From the NCBI RefSeq assembly GCF_029963765.1, contig NZ_JALBYU010000016.1, forward strand, positions 1 through 64,000: 64,000 nucleotides of DNA. The letters run 5' to 3'. Numbering within the stretch: position 1 is the first letter of the stretch; every line of letters begins with the position of its first letter. This document shows positions 25,311 to 34,388 of the stretch, piece by piece. The position numbers were made by a program, and so were the translations under genes. The notes beneath the pieces were generated by a model, which was not told the DNA's origin, made no database searches, and saw only the letters and a program-made list of their open reading frames with translations. The stretch comes from Pseudomonas sp. UYIF39 (GTDB lineage Bacteria; Pseudomonadota; Gammaproteobacteria; Pseudomonadales; Pseudomonadaceae).

Positions 25311-26468
25311 ATGCAATTCAAGCCAGCTGTTACCGCTCTGGTCACCGCCCTCGCCTTGGCATCGCTGCTCAGCGGATGCAAAAAGGAAGAGGCGGCACCT
25401 GCCGCACCACCCCCTCAGGTCGGCGTCGTTACTCTGCAACCTCAAGCCTTCACCCTGACCTCCGAGCTTCCGGGCCGTACCAGCGCGTACCGCATCGCCG
25501 AAGTTCGCCCTCAGGTTAACGGCATCATTCTCAAGCGTCTGTTCAAGGAAGGTGGCGACGTCAAGGCCGGCCAGCAGCTGTATCAGATCGATCCGGCGGT
25601 TTATGACGCCACCCTGAAAAGCGCCGAAGCCAATCTGCAGCAGACCAAATCGATCTCCGATCGCTACAAGCAACTGGTCAACGAACAGGCTGTAAGCCGT
25701 CAGGAATACGACACAGCCCTGGCCAACCGGTTGCAATCGGAAGCCGCCCTGCAAAGCGCCCAGATCAATGTGCGCTACACCAAGGTTTACGCGCCACTCT
25801 CCGGCCGCATCGGCCGTTCTACAGTGACTGAAGGCGCGCTGGTCACCAGCGGCCAGGTCGAAGCGATGGCGGTGATTCAGCAACTCGACCCGATCTACGT
25901 CGACGTGACCCAGTCTTCGGTAGAGCTGCTGGAACTGCGCCGCGAACTGGAAAGCGGTCGTCTGCAAAAATCTGGCGACAACGCGGCCAAGGTCAAGCTG
26001 ACCCTCGAAGACGGCAGCCAGTACAAACAGGAAGGCAAGCTCGAGTTCTCGGAAGTCTCGGTTGACCAGACCACCGGTTCCGTCACCTTGCGTGCAGTGT
26101 TCCCCAACCCTGACCACACCCTGCTGCCGGGCATGTTCGTACACGCCCAGCTTCAGGCCGGTGTAAACGCCGCAGCCATTCTGGCCCCGCAACAAGGTGT
26201 GACGCGCGACCTTAAAGGCACCCCGACCGCGCTGGTCGTCGGTGCTGACAACAAGGTCGAACTGCGTCAGCTCAAGGCCAGCCGCACTGTCGGTAGCCAG
26301 TGGCTGATCGAAGACGGTCTGAAGGCCGGCGATCGACTGATCACCGAAGGGCTGCAATACGTCAAACCTGGCATTGAAGTCAAAGCCACTGAGGCGACAA
26401 ACGTTGGCGCAAAGAACCCGGCCCCCGCAAAAGTAGCTGACAAGGCTTCCAGCGGCAAAGGGGAGTAA
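25311..26468 (+). CDS. ttgA: RND efflux periplasmic adaptor (TtgA/EmhA/MexA type)
   Basis: The 385-residue lipoprotein has lipobox LLSGC with Cys23 as the anchored residue. The membrane-fusion architecture is visible: a lipoyl half (RIAEVRPQVNGIILKRLFKEGG), an alpha-helical hairpin (about 100-140), the second lipoyl half (YAPLSGRIGRSTVTEGALV), then the beta-barrel and membrane-proximal domains (FPNPDHTLLPGMFVHAQL). It links the RND pump to the outer-membrane channel. A GAGGA site precedes the ATG. ttgB follows after 3 bp. Confidence 0.95.
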   Translation: MQFKPAVTALVTALALASLLSGCKKEEAAPAAPPPQVGVVTLQPQAFTLTSELPGRTSAYRIAEVRPQVNGIILKRLFKEGGDVKAGQQLYQIDPAVYDATLKSAEANLQQTKSISDRYKQLVNEQAVSRQEYDTALANRLQSEAALQSAQINVRYTKVYAPLSGRIGRSTVTEGALVTSGQVEAMAVIQQLDPIYVDVTQSSVELLELRRELESGRLQKSGDNAAKVKLTLEDGSQYKQEGKLEFSEVSVDQTTGSVTLRAVFPNPDHTLLPGMFVHAQLQAGVNAAAILAPQQGVTRDLKGTPTALVVGADNKVELRQLKASRTVGSQWLIEDGLKAGDRLITEGLQYVKPGIEVKATEATNVGAKNPAPAKVADKASSGKGE

Positions 26469-26471
26469 ACC

Positions 26472-29400
26472 ATGTCCAGATTTTTTATCGACCGTCCGAT
26501 TTTCGCCTGGGTAATTGCCCTGGTGATCATGCTGGTCGGGGCACTATCGATCCTCAAACTCCCGATCAACCAATACCCGAGCATTGCGCCTCCGGCCATT
26601 GCGATCCAGGTGACCTACCCAGGCGCGTCCGCACAAACCGTGCAGGACACCGTGGTGCAAGTGATCGAGCAACAGCTCAACGGTATCGATAACCTGCGTT
26701 ATGTCTCCTCGGACAGTAACTCCGACGGCAGCATGACCATTACCGCGACCTTCGAGCAGGGCACCAACTCCGATACCGCGCAGGTTCAGGTCCAGAACAA
26801 GCTGAACCTGGCCACCCCGCTGCTGCCGCAAGAAGTGCAGCAACAGGGCATCCGCGTGACCAAGGCAGTGAAAAACTTCCTGATGGTGATCGGCGTGGTG
26901 TCGCGCGACGGCAGCATGACCAAGGACGACCTGTCCAACTACATCGTGTCGAACATGCAGGACCCGATCTCGCGGACCGCCGGTGTTGGTGACTTCCAGG
27001 TCTTCGGTGCCCAGTACGCAATGCGGATCTGGCTCGACCCGGCCAAGTTGAACAACTTCAACCTGACCCCGGGCGACGTGAAAACCGCCATCGCCGCGCA
27101 GAACGTCCAGATCTCATCCGGTCAACTCGGCGGCTTGCCTGCCGCTCCGGGGCAGCAACTGAACGCGACGATCATCGGCAAGACCCGTCTGCAAACAGCC
27201 GAGCAGTTCAAGGCGATCCTGCTCAAGGTCAACAAGGACGGCTCGCAAGTGCGCGTCGGCGATGTCGCCGATGTCGCTCTTGGCGGTGAGAACTACAGCG
27301 TCAGCGCCCAGTTCAACGGCAGCCCGGCCTCCGGTCTGGCAGTGAAACTGGCCAACGGTGCCAACGCACTCGACACTGCAAAAGCCCTGCGCAAGACCAT
27401 CGAAACCCTCAAGCCGTTCTTCCCGCAAGGGATGGAAGTGGTGTTCCCGTACGACACCACGCCTGTGGTGACCGAGTCGATCAAGGGCGTGGTTGAAACC
27501 CTGGTCGAAGCGATCGTGCTGGTGTTCCTGGTGATGTTCCTGTTCCTGCAAAACTTCCGTGCCACCGTCATCACCACGATGACCGTGCCCGTCGTATTGC
27601 TGGGTACCTTCGGGATCCTCGCGGCGTTCGGCTTCAGCATCAACACCCTGACCATGTTCGGCATGGTTCTGGCCATCGGCTTGCTGGTGGACGACGCCAT
27701 CGTCGTGGTGGAAAACGTCGAACGGGTCATGAGCGAAGAAGGGCTGTCACCCAAGGAGGCCACCAAGAAATCCATGGGGCAGATCCAGGGTGCACTGGTC
27801 GGTATCGCCCTGGTGCTGTCGGCGGTACTGCTGCCGATGGCGTTCTTCAGCGGTTCTACCGGTGTGATCTACAAGCAGTTCTCGATCACCATCGTCTCGG
27901 CCATGGCCCTGTCGGTGCTGGTCGCGCTGATCTTCACCCCGGCGCTCTGCGCAACCATGCTCAAGGCGATTCCGAAAGGCGAGCACGGCGTGCCGAAACG
28001 CGGCTTCTTCGGCTGGTTCAACCGCAATTTCGACCGTGGCGTCAAAAGCTACGAGCGTGGCGTGGGCAACATGCTCGCGAACAAGGCTCCGTACTTGCTG
28101 GCCTACCTCATCATCCTGGTCGGCATGATCTGGCTGTTCACCCGCATTCCAACCGCGTTCCTGCCGGAAGAAGACCAGGGCGTACTGTTTGCCCAGGTGC
28201 AAACCCCGGCCGGTTCCAGTGCACAGCGCACGCAAGTGGTCGTGGATGAAATGCGTGAATTCCTGCTGCGTCCGAGCAAGGACGGCGGTGAAGGCGACGC
28301 GGTGGCCTCGGTGTTTACCGTGACCGGCTTCAACTTCGCCGGCCGTGGCCAGAGCTCGGGTATGGCGTTCATCATGCTCAAACCGTGGGACGAACGTAAC
28401 GCCGAAAACAGCGTGTTCAAACTCGCAGCCCGAGCCCAGCAGCACTTCTTCACCTTCCGTGACGCCATGGTGTTTGCTTTCGCACCTCCGGCGGTGCTGG
28501 AACTGGGTAACGCCACCGGTTTCGACGTGTTCCTGCAAGACCGTGCCGGTATCGGTCACGACGCACTGATGGCTGCACGCAACCAGTTCCTCGGTATGGC
28601 AGCGCAGAGCAAGGTGCTGTCGCAGGTCCGCCCGAACGGTCTGAACGACGAACCGCAATACCAGCTGGAAATCGATGACGAGAAGGCCAGCGCTCTAGGC
28701 ATCACCCTCACCGACATCAACAACACCCTGTCGATTGCCCTGGGCAGTAGCTACGTCAACGACTTCATCGACCGCGGTCGGGTGAAGAAGGTTTACGTGC
28801 AAGGCCAGCCGGGTGCGCGCATGAGTCCTGAAGACGTCAAGAAATGGTATGTACGCAACAGCGCCGGCACCATGGTTCCGTTCTCGGCGTTCGCCAAGGG
28901 TGAGTGGATCTACGGTGCACCGAAGCTGTCACGTTACAACGGCGTCGAAGCGATGGAAATCCTCGGTGCCCCGGCACCCGGTTATTCCACCGGTGAAGCC
29001 ATGCTCGAAGTCGAAGCCCTGGCCAAGAAACTCCCGGCCGGTGTCGGTATTTCCTGGACGGGTCTGTCGTACGAGGAACGGTTGTCCGGTTCGCAAGCGC
29101 CAGCGCTGTACGCCCTGTCGCTGCTGATGGTGTTCCTGTGTCTGGCGGCGCTGTACGAAAGCTGGTCGATCCCGATCGCGGTGATGTTGGTGGTACCGCT
29201 GGGGATCATCGGTGCGCTGATGGCGACCAGCCTGCGCGGTCTGTCCAACGACGTGTATTTCCAGGTGGGCCTGTTGACGACCATTGGTCTGGCGGCGAAA
29301 AACGCCATTTTGATTGTCGAATTTGCCAAGGAACTGCATGAACAAGGGCGTAGCCTGCGCGATGCCGCGGTCGAAGCCTGCCGGATGCGTTTGCGACCGA

Positions 29401-29636
29401 TCATCATGACGTCGCTCGCTTTCGTCCTCGGTGTGGTACCACTGGCAATTTCCACGGGTGCAGGTTCGGGTAGCCAACATGCGATCGGTACCGGGGTGAT
29501 TGGCGGTATGCTCACGGCCACGATCCTGGCGATCTTCTGGGTCCCGCTGTTTTTCGTCACTGTGTCGGCCATGGGGCAGCGCAAAACCGCTGACCAGGAC
29601 GACGCACTTGAACCTTCTAAAGAGGCTGGCTTATGA
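26472..29636 (+). CDS. ttgB: RND efflux transporter (TtgB/EmhB/MexB type)
   Basis: The 1054-residue inner-membrane pump of the HAE1 family opens with the canonical SRFFIDRPIFAWVIALVIML. Proton-relay aspartates are in GLLVDDAIVVVENVER of TM4. Two large periplasmic loops flank the GLSYEERLSGSQAPALYALS region, and TM10 onward carries AAKNAILIVEFAKELHEQG. It exports solvents, antibiotics and aromatics using the proton motive force. Length and order match TtgB/MexB. Its stop overlaps the ttgC start (ATGA). Confidence 0.96.
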   Translation: MSRFFIDRPIFAWVIALVIMLVGALSILKLPINQYPSIAPPAIAIQVTYPGASAQTVQDTVVQVIEQQLNGIDNLRYVSSDSNSDGSMTITATFEQGTNSDTAQVQVQNKLNLATPLLPQEVQQQGIRVTKAVKNFLMVIGVVSRDGSMTKDDLSNYIVSNMQDPISRTAGVGDFQVFGAQYAMRIWLDPAKLNNFNLTPGDVKTAIAAQNVQISSGQLGGLPAAPGQQLNATIIGKTRLQTAEQFKAILLKVNKDGSQVRVGDVADVALGGENYSVSAQFNGSPASGLAVKLANGANALDTAKALRKTIETLKPFFPQGMEVVFPYDTTPVVTESIKGVVETLVEAIVLVFLVMFLFLQNFRATVITTMTVPVVLLGTFGILAAFGFSINTLTMFGMVLAIGLLVDDAIVVVENVERVMSEEGLSPKEATKKSMGQIQGALVGIALVLSAVLLPMAFFSGSTGVIYKQFSITIVSAMALSVLVALIFTPALCATMLKAIPKGEHGVPKRGFFGWFNRNFDRGVKSYERGVGNMLANKAPYLLAYLIILVGMIWLFTRIPTAFLPEEDQGVLFAQVQTPAGSSAQRTQVVVDEMREFLLRPSKDGGEGDAVASVFTVTGFNFAGRGQSSGMAFIMLKPWDERNAENSVFKLAARAQQHFFTFRDAMVFAFAPPAVLELGNATGFDVFLQDRAGIGHDALMAARNQFLGMAAQSKVLSQVRPNGLNDEPQYQLEIDDEKASALGITLTDINNTLSIALGSSYVNDFIDRGRVKKVYVQGQPGARMSPEDVKKWYVRNSAGTMVPFSAFAKGEWIYGAPKLSRYNGVEAMEILGAPAPGYSTGEAMLEVEALAKKLPAGVGISWTGLSYEERLSGSQAPALYALSLLMVFLCLAALYESWSIPIAVMLVVPLGIIGALMATSLRGLSNDVYFQVGLLTTIGLAAKNAILIVEFAKELHEQGRSLRDAAVEACRMRLRPIIMTSLAFVLGVVPLAISTGAGSGSQHAIGTGVIGGMLTATILAIFWVPLFFVTVSAMGQRKTADQDDALEPSKEAGL

Positions 29637-31093
29637 GCAAGTCGCTACTTTCCCTGGCTGTTGCCGCGTTCGTGCTCGGTGGCTGCTCGCTGATACCCGA
29701 TTATCAGCAGCCTGAAGCACCGGTGGCGGGCCAGTACCCGCAAGGTCCGGCGTATTCGTCGGCCCAGGCGCCTGCCCAGGCTGCCGCCGAACAGGGCTGG
29801 AAGCAGTTTTTCCATGACCCGGCGCTGCAACAGCTGATCCAGGTCGCCCTGGAAAACAACCGTGACCTGCGTGTCGCGGCACTGAACATCGACGCCTTTG
29901 CGGCTCAATACCGCATCCAGCGTGCCGATCTATTCCCGGCTGTATCGGCCAACGGCACCGGCAGCCGTCAGCGGGTCCCGGCTCGGGCCTCGCAGACCGG
30001 CGAATCGGATATCACCAGTTCCTACTCGGCCACAGTCGGCATCAGCGCCTATGAGCTCGACCTGTTCGGTCGGGTTCGCAGCCTGAGCGAAGAAGCGCTG
30101 CAGAAGTACTTCGCCACTGAAGAAGCGCGCCGCAGCACCCAGATCAGCCTGGTGGCCAGTGTGGCCAACGCCTATCTGACCTGGCAGGCCGACAAGGAAC
30201 TGCTGAAACTGACCCAGGAAACCCTGGGTGCGTTCGAGGAGAGCTACAAGCTCACCGCCCGCAGCAACGAAGTGGGTGTCGCCTCGGCCCTGGACCTCGC
30301 CCAGTCGCGTACCTCGGTGGAAAACGCCCGCGCACAAAAGGCCAAGTACACCCGTCAAGTCGCCCAGGATGAAAACATCCTGGTGCTGCTGCTCGGCACT
30401 GGCGTCCCGGCCAATCTGCAAGCGGCCAAGCCATTGGCTGACGACCTGCTGAGCGAAGTGCCGGCCGGTCTGCCATCGGACTTGCTGCATCGTCGTCCGG
30501 ACATCCTCCAGGCCGAATACGACCTGAAAGCGGCCAACGCCAACATCGGCGCGGCGCGGGCGGCATTCTTCCCGAGCATCAGCCTGACGGCCAATGCCGG
30601 CAGCCTGAGCCCGGACCTGTCGGGTCTGTTCAAGGGCGGTTCGGGCACCTGGCTGTTCCAGCCGCAGATCAACCTGCCGATCTTCAACGCCGGCAGCCTG
30701 CGCGCCAGCCTGGATTATTCAAAAATCCAGAAAGACATTGGCGTGGCGAACTACGAGAAGTCCATTCAAACGGCCTTCCAGGAAGTCGCCGATGGCCTGG
30801 CTGCCCGCCAGACCTATACCGATCAGTTGCAGGCCCAGCGTGATTTCGTCACCGCGAACCAGGACTACTACCGTCTGGCCGAGCGTCGTTACCGCATTGG
30901 TGTCGACAGCAACCTGACCTTCCTCGATGCCCAGCGCCAGCTGTTCAGTGCCCAACAGGTACTGATCACCGACCGTCTGGCGCAACTGGTCAGTGCCGTC
31001 AATCTGTACAAGGCACTGGGCGGTGGCTGGAACGAGCAGACGGCGAAGAACGAACCGTTGAAAGAAGAAGCACCGAAGCTGAAGTTGTTCTGA
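29633..31093 (+). CDS. ttgC: Outer-membrane efflux channel (TtgC/EmhC/OprM type)
   Basis: The 486-residue TolC-family lipoprotein has the lipobox VLGGC with Cys18. The two outer-membrane efflux repeats are seen in VALENNRDLRVAALNIDAF, ISAYELDLFGRVRSL and LLHRRPDILQAEYDLKAANA; NLTFLDAQRQLFSAQ closes the second. It completes the tripartite pump with TtgA and TtgB. Translation is coupled to ttgB. A terminator lies 17 bp after the stop. Confidence 0.95.
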   Translation: MSKSLLSLAVAAFVLGGCSLIPDYQQPEAPVAGQYPQGPAYSSAQAPAQAAAEQGWKQFFHDPALQQLIQVALENNRDLRVAALNIDAFAAQYRIQRADLFPAVSANGTGSRQRVPARASQTGESDITSSYSATVGISAYELDLFGRVRSLSEEALQKYFATEEARRSTQISLVASVANAYLTWQADKELLKLTQETLGAFEESYKLTARSNEVGVASALDLAQSRTSVENARAQKAKYTRQVAQDENILVLLLGTGVPANLQAAKPLADDLLSEVPAGLPSDLLHRRPDILQAEYDLKAANANIGAARAAFFPSISLTANAGSLSPDLSGLFKGGSGTWLFQPQINLPIFNAGSLRASLDYSKIQKDIGVANYEKSIQTAFQEVADGLAARQTYTDQLQAQRDFVTANQDYYRLAERRYRIGVDSNLTFLDAQRQLFSAQQVLITDRLAQLVSAVNLYKALGGGWNEQTAKNEPLKEEAPKLKLF

Positions 31094-31109
31094 TAGCGCT
31101 GTAAAACAA

Positions 31110-31136
31110 GAAGCCCACCTTTTGGTGGGCTTTTTG
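31110..31136 (+). terminator. Rho-independent terminator after ttgC
   Basis: AAGCCCACC, TTTT and GGTGGGCTT form a 9-bp stem followed by TTT, ending the ttgABC transcript. Confidence 0.9.
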
Positions 31137-31170
31137 TTGTCTGCGGGAAAGTTGTGGCGCCAGGACTGGC

Positions 31171-31270
31171 CTCATCGCGAGCAAGCTCGCTCCCACAGGA
31201 GATTTGTGTCTGCCACAGATCGCATGCGCACAGAATGACCAATGTGGGAGCGAGCCTGCTCGCGATGAGG
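31171..31270. repeat. REP-type inverted pair (GTGGGAGCGAGC family)
   Basis: CTCATCGCGAGCAAGCTCGC followed by TCCCACAG starts at 31171, and the inverted copy TGTGGGAGCGAGCCTGCTCG with CGATGAG ends at 31270. The rest of the 439-bp gap (31271-31532) is the leader of the porin gene, with no other feature I can support. Confidence 0.85.
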
Positions 31271-31532
31271 CCGGAACAGACAACACAAATTCCCAGCCAA
31301 TCTTATGTTCGATAATCGCCCAAAACCCGCTTTTCCCGATTGAACCATCCAGTCCATTCCCCGCACCATTCGTCGCACAAGACCAATAACAACAGGTTCG
31401 ACGACATGTCCCCGCGCCCTGCCCTGTCCGGCTGATCCCGTTCGTTTTTATCCCGAATTCAAATTTTCGTCTGCAACCCCAGGTTGCGGCAGCGCCCCGT
31501 TTCACGCCTAAAAACTAGAGAGACCCGAACAC

Positions 31533-32792
31533 ATGACACCTTCCAATACTCAATACTGGTTCCCCAGCCTTCTCGCCGTTGCACTGGCCAGTACGGCTCT
31601 GCCCGCCATGGCCGAGGAGTCAGGCTTTGTCGAAGGTGCCAAGGTCAACCTGAACCTGCGCAACTTCTACATCAATCGCAATTTCACCAACCCGACCAAA
31701 ACCCAGGGCAAGGCTGAAGAGTGGACACAAAGCTTCATCCTCGACGCCAAGTCCGGGTTCACTCAGGGCACCGTCGGGTTCGGCATGGATGTGCTGGGGC
31801 TGTACTCAGTGAAACTCGACGGCGGTAAAGGCACGGGCGGTACGCAGTTGCTGCCGCTGGATCACGACGGTCGCCCGGCGGACAACTTCGGGCGCACCAA
31901 CGTGGCGTTCAAGGCCAAGCTGTCGCAGACCGAAGTGAAGGTGGGCGAATGGATGCCGGTGCTGCCGATCCTGCGTTCGGACGATGGCCGTTCACTGCCG
32001 CAAACCTTCCGTGGTGGCCAGATCACCTCCAAGGAAGTCAACGGCCTGACGCTCTACGGCGGCCAGTTCCGCGCCAACAGCCCGCGGGACGACAGCAGCA
32101 TGAACGACATGTCGATGACCGGCAAACCAGCGTTCACCTCCGACCGCTTCAACTTCCAGGGTGGCGAATACGCCTTCAACGAGAAGCGCACCCAGATCGG
32201 TGTGTGGAACGCCGAACTCAAGGACATCTACAGCCAGCAGTACGTGAATCTGATCCACAGCCAGCCCATCGGCGACTGGACCCTGGGCGCCAACCTCGGT
32301 TTCTTCTACGGCAAGGATGACGGCAGCGCCCGGGCTGGCGAGCTGGACAACAAGACCTGGTCTGGCCTGTTCTCGGCCAAATACGGCGGCAACACCTTCT
32401 ATGTCGGCCTGCAAAAACTCACCGGCGACAACGCCTGGATGCGGGTCAACGGCACCAGCGGCGGCACCCTGGCCAACGACAGTTACAACGCCAGTTATGA
32501 CAATGCGAAAGAAAAATCCTGGCAGGTACGGCACGACTACAACTTCGTCGCCCTCGGCATTCCCGGCCTGACCCTGATGAACCGCTACATCAGCGGCGAC
32601 AACGTCCACACCGGCACCATCACCGACGGCAAGGAATGGGGCCGCGAAAGCGAACTGGGTTACACCGTGCAGAGCGGCGCGCTCAAAGACCTCAACGTTA
32701 AATGGCGCAACTCGACCATTCGCCGTGACTTCAGCAACAACGAATTCGATGAAAACCGGTTGATCGTCAGCTATCCGATCAGTTTGTTGTAA
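31533..32792 (+). CDS. OprD-family outer-membrane porin
   Basis: The 419-residue protein has a signal peptide ending at LPAMA and then EESGFVEGAKVNLNLRNFYI, a typical OprD/OpdK N terminus. Further family text is WTQSFILDAKSGFTQGTVGFGMDVLG, then PILRSDDGRSLPQTFRG, and the final strand ends in aliphatic LIVSYPISLL. These 18-strand porins take up amino acids or aromatic carboxylates. Adjacency to the pca cluster suggests an aromatic-acid porin such as the BenF/OpdK branch, but that is inference. AGAGAG precedes the ATG. Confidence 0.9.
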   Translation: MTPSNTQYWFPSLLAVALASTALPAMAEESGFVEGAKVNLNLRNFYINRNFTNPTKTQGKAEEWTQSFILDAKSGFTQGTVGFGMDVLGLYSVKLDGGKGTGGTQLLPLDHDGRPADNFGRTNVAFKAKLSQTEVKVGEWMPVLPILRSDDGRSLPQTFRGGQITSKEVNGLTLYGGQFRANSPRDDSSMNDMSMTGKPAFTSDRFNFQGGEYAFNEKRTQIGVWNAELKDIYSQQYVNLIHSQPIGDWTLGANLGFFYGKDDGSARAGELDNKTWSGLFSAKYGGNTFYVGLQKLTGDNAWMRVNGTSGGTLANDSYNASYDNAKEKSWQVRHDYNFVALGIPGLTLMNRYISGDNVHTGTITDGKEWGRESELGYTVQSGALKDLNVKWRNSTIRRDFSNNEFDENRLIVSYPISLL

Positions 32793-32806
32793 GGCGATCA
32801 GTCAGT

Positions 32807-32832
32807 CAGCCAGCCGCCCGTCAGGCTGGCTG
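32807..32832 (+). terminator. Hairpin after the porin gene
   Basis: CAGCCAGCC and GGCTGGCTG form a perfect 9-bp stem around an eight-base loop, 14 bp past the porin stop. There is no clear T-run, so termination is likely but not certain. Confidence 0.55.
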
Positions 32833-32985
32833 GCGCTTTGCCGAGCTTCAATTACAGTGAAAAAACCTGACAGGACTCAGGCGATATTCAGCCCTCCCCC
32901 ACTTCCGTTATCTGTTGATGTTGGTCCCCAAGACTTGAGCCAGGCTGTCATCGGAAGACACCACTGATCCCCAGAGGACCACCTC

Positions 32986-33159
32986 ATGATCGCTCGACTC
33001 AAATCTGAGCCCGTCGCTACCGATTGGGACGCCAAGGCTTACCAACAATTCTCGCGTCTTCGACAACGACCGGTGAGCGAGCTGCTAGATCGCGTTGACC
33101 TCAAACAACCCAAACGCATCTACGACCTGGGATGCGGCACCGGCATTGCGACTCAACTC
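32986..33159 (+). pseudogene. Truncated SAM methyltransferase (trans-aconitate methyltransferase-like) remnant
   Basis: An ATG with an AGAGGA site opens a frame reading ATDWDAKAYQQFSRLRQRPV and then the SAM-binding YDLGCGTGIATQL at residues 46-58. This is the N-terminal quarter of a Tam-like methyltransferase (usually about 255 residues). Beyond residue 58 the similarity stops and the frame turns into the antisense of pcaC. The promoter-proximal part is intact, so the gene was cut by a deletion or by joining of the pca block. Confidence 0.7.
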
Positions 33160-33182
33160 TCAGACACCGCAAGTCCACAGCC

Positions 33183-33575
33183 TCACTCCCGCGACTCAAC
33201 GCCAAGCTCATCCCACACCGACTCCGCCAGGTGGAACGTCGCGTTCGCTGCCGGAATGCCGCAATAGATCGCGCTCTGCATGATCACTTCCTTGATCTCG
33301 CCGCGGGTCACGCCGTTGTTGGCGGCAGCGCGCAGGTGCAGTTTGAGTTCTTCGTTGCGGTTCATGCCGATCAGCATGGCCATGGTGATCAGGCTGCGGG
33401 TATGGCGCGGCAGGCCCGGGCGGGTCCAGATGTCGCCCCAGGCGTGACGGGTGATCATCTCCTGAAACTCCGAGTTGAACTCGGTCAGCGCGTTCAGGCT
33501 ACGGTCGACATGGGCGTCGCCGAGTACGGCTCGGCGGACTTTCAATCCCTCGTCGTAACGTTGTTTCTCGTCCAC
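33183..33575 (-). CDS. pcaC: 4-carboxymuconolactone decarboxylase
   Basis: The 130-residue protein has the AhpD-like CMD fold with RHAWGDIWTRPGLPRHTRSL, MLIGMNRNEELKLHLRAAAN and a C-terminal AIYCGIPAANATFHLAESV. It decarboxylates gamma-carboxymuconolactone to beta-ketoadipate enol-lactone. The length equals P. putida PcaC. It is the last gene of the leftward pca block, 10 bp behind pcaD. Confidence 0.95.
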   Translation of the reverse strand: MDEKQRYDEGLKVRRAVLGDAHVDRSLNALTEFNSEFQEMITRHAWGDIWTRPGLPRHTRSLITMAMLIGMNRNEELKLHLRAAANNGVTRGEIKEVIMQSAIYCGIPAANATFHLAESVWDELGVESRE

Positions 33576-33585
33576 AACAATCCCC

Positions 33586-34377
33586 TTAATGAGCTGACAA
33601 AAACGTCACTACCCGGTCACTGAACGCAGCACCGGCCTGGACGTTGGACAAGTGCGCGGCGTAGAACTCGGCATACTCGGCGCCCTGCACGTGTTCCTGA
33701 ATGAAGTGCCCGCCGGACGGCGGCGTCACCGCGTCTTCGGTGCCGGCGATGACCAGCAGCGGCACCTTGATCGAGGACAGCTGTTCGCGGAAATCGGCAT
33801 CGCGCACGGCGCCACAGTTCGCGGCATAGCCTTCAGGCGAGGTGGCCGCGAGCATGTCAGTAATCTTTTTCGCGGCAGCAGGATTGGCTTCAGCAAAATC
33901 CGCAGTGAACCAGCGCGCAATCGACGCATCACGCAGCGCGACCATGGCGGCCGGACCGTCACGCAGCACGGTTTCGATCCGCGGGTTCCATACCGACGGA
34001 TCACCGATTTTCGCCGCGGTGTTGCACACCACCAGTTTGTTCAGGCGATCACCAGCATTGATCCCCAGCCACTGCCCAATCAGCCCGCCCATGGACAGGC
34101 CGCAGAAATGCACGCGCTCGATGTGCAAGGCATCCAATAGCGACAGCACGTCGCGGCCCAGTAGCTCGATGCTGTACGGCCCCGGCGTGACCAGCGATTT
34201 GCCATGGCCACGGGTGTCGAAACGCAGCACGCGGAAATGCTCGGTGAACGCCGCAATCTGCGCGTCCCACATGTGCAGGTCGGTGCCCAGCGAGTTGGAC
34301 AGCACCAGTACCGGCGCATCCGCCGGGCCGTCAAGTTGGTAGTGCAGTTCGCCCTCGGCGAGTTGTACGAAAGCCAC
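33586..34377 (-). CDS. pcaD: 3-oxoadipate enol-lactonase
   Basis: The 263-residue alpha/beta hydrolase has its nucleophile S95 in CGLSMGGLIG, the oxyanion region LSNSLGTDLHMWD and an acid/His pair late in the sequence (GTEDAVTPP, AAHLSNVQ). It hydrolyses beta-ketoadipate enol-lactone to beta-ketoadipate. It lies 11 bp behind pcaB and 10 bp ahead of pcaC, one operon. Confidence 0.95.
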   Translation of the reverse strand: MAFVQLAEGELHYQLDGPADAPVLVLSNSLGTDLHMWDAQIAAFTEHFRVLRFDTRGHGKSLVTPGPYSIELLGRDVLSLLDALHIERVHFCGLSMGGLIGQWLGINAGDRLNKLVVCNTAAKIGDPSVWNPRIETVLRDGPAAMVALRDASIARWFTADFAEANPAAAKKITDMLAATSPEGYAANCGAVRDADFREQLSSIKVPLLVIAGTEDAVTPPSGGHFIQEHVQGAEYAEFYAAHLSNVQAGAAFSDRVVTFLSAH

Positions 34378-34388
34378 AGCAATCTCCT

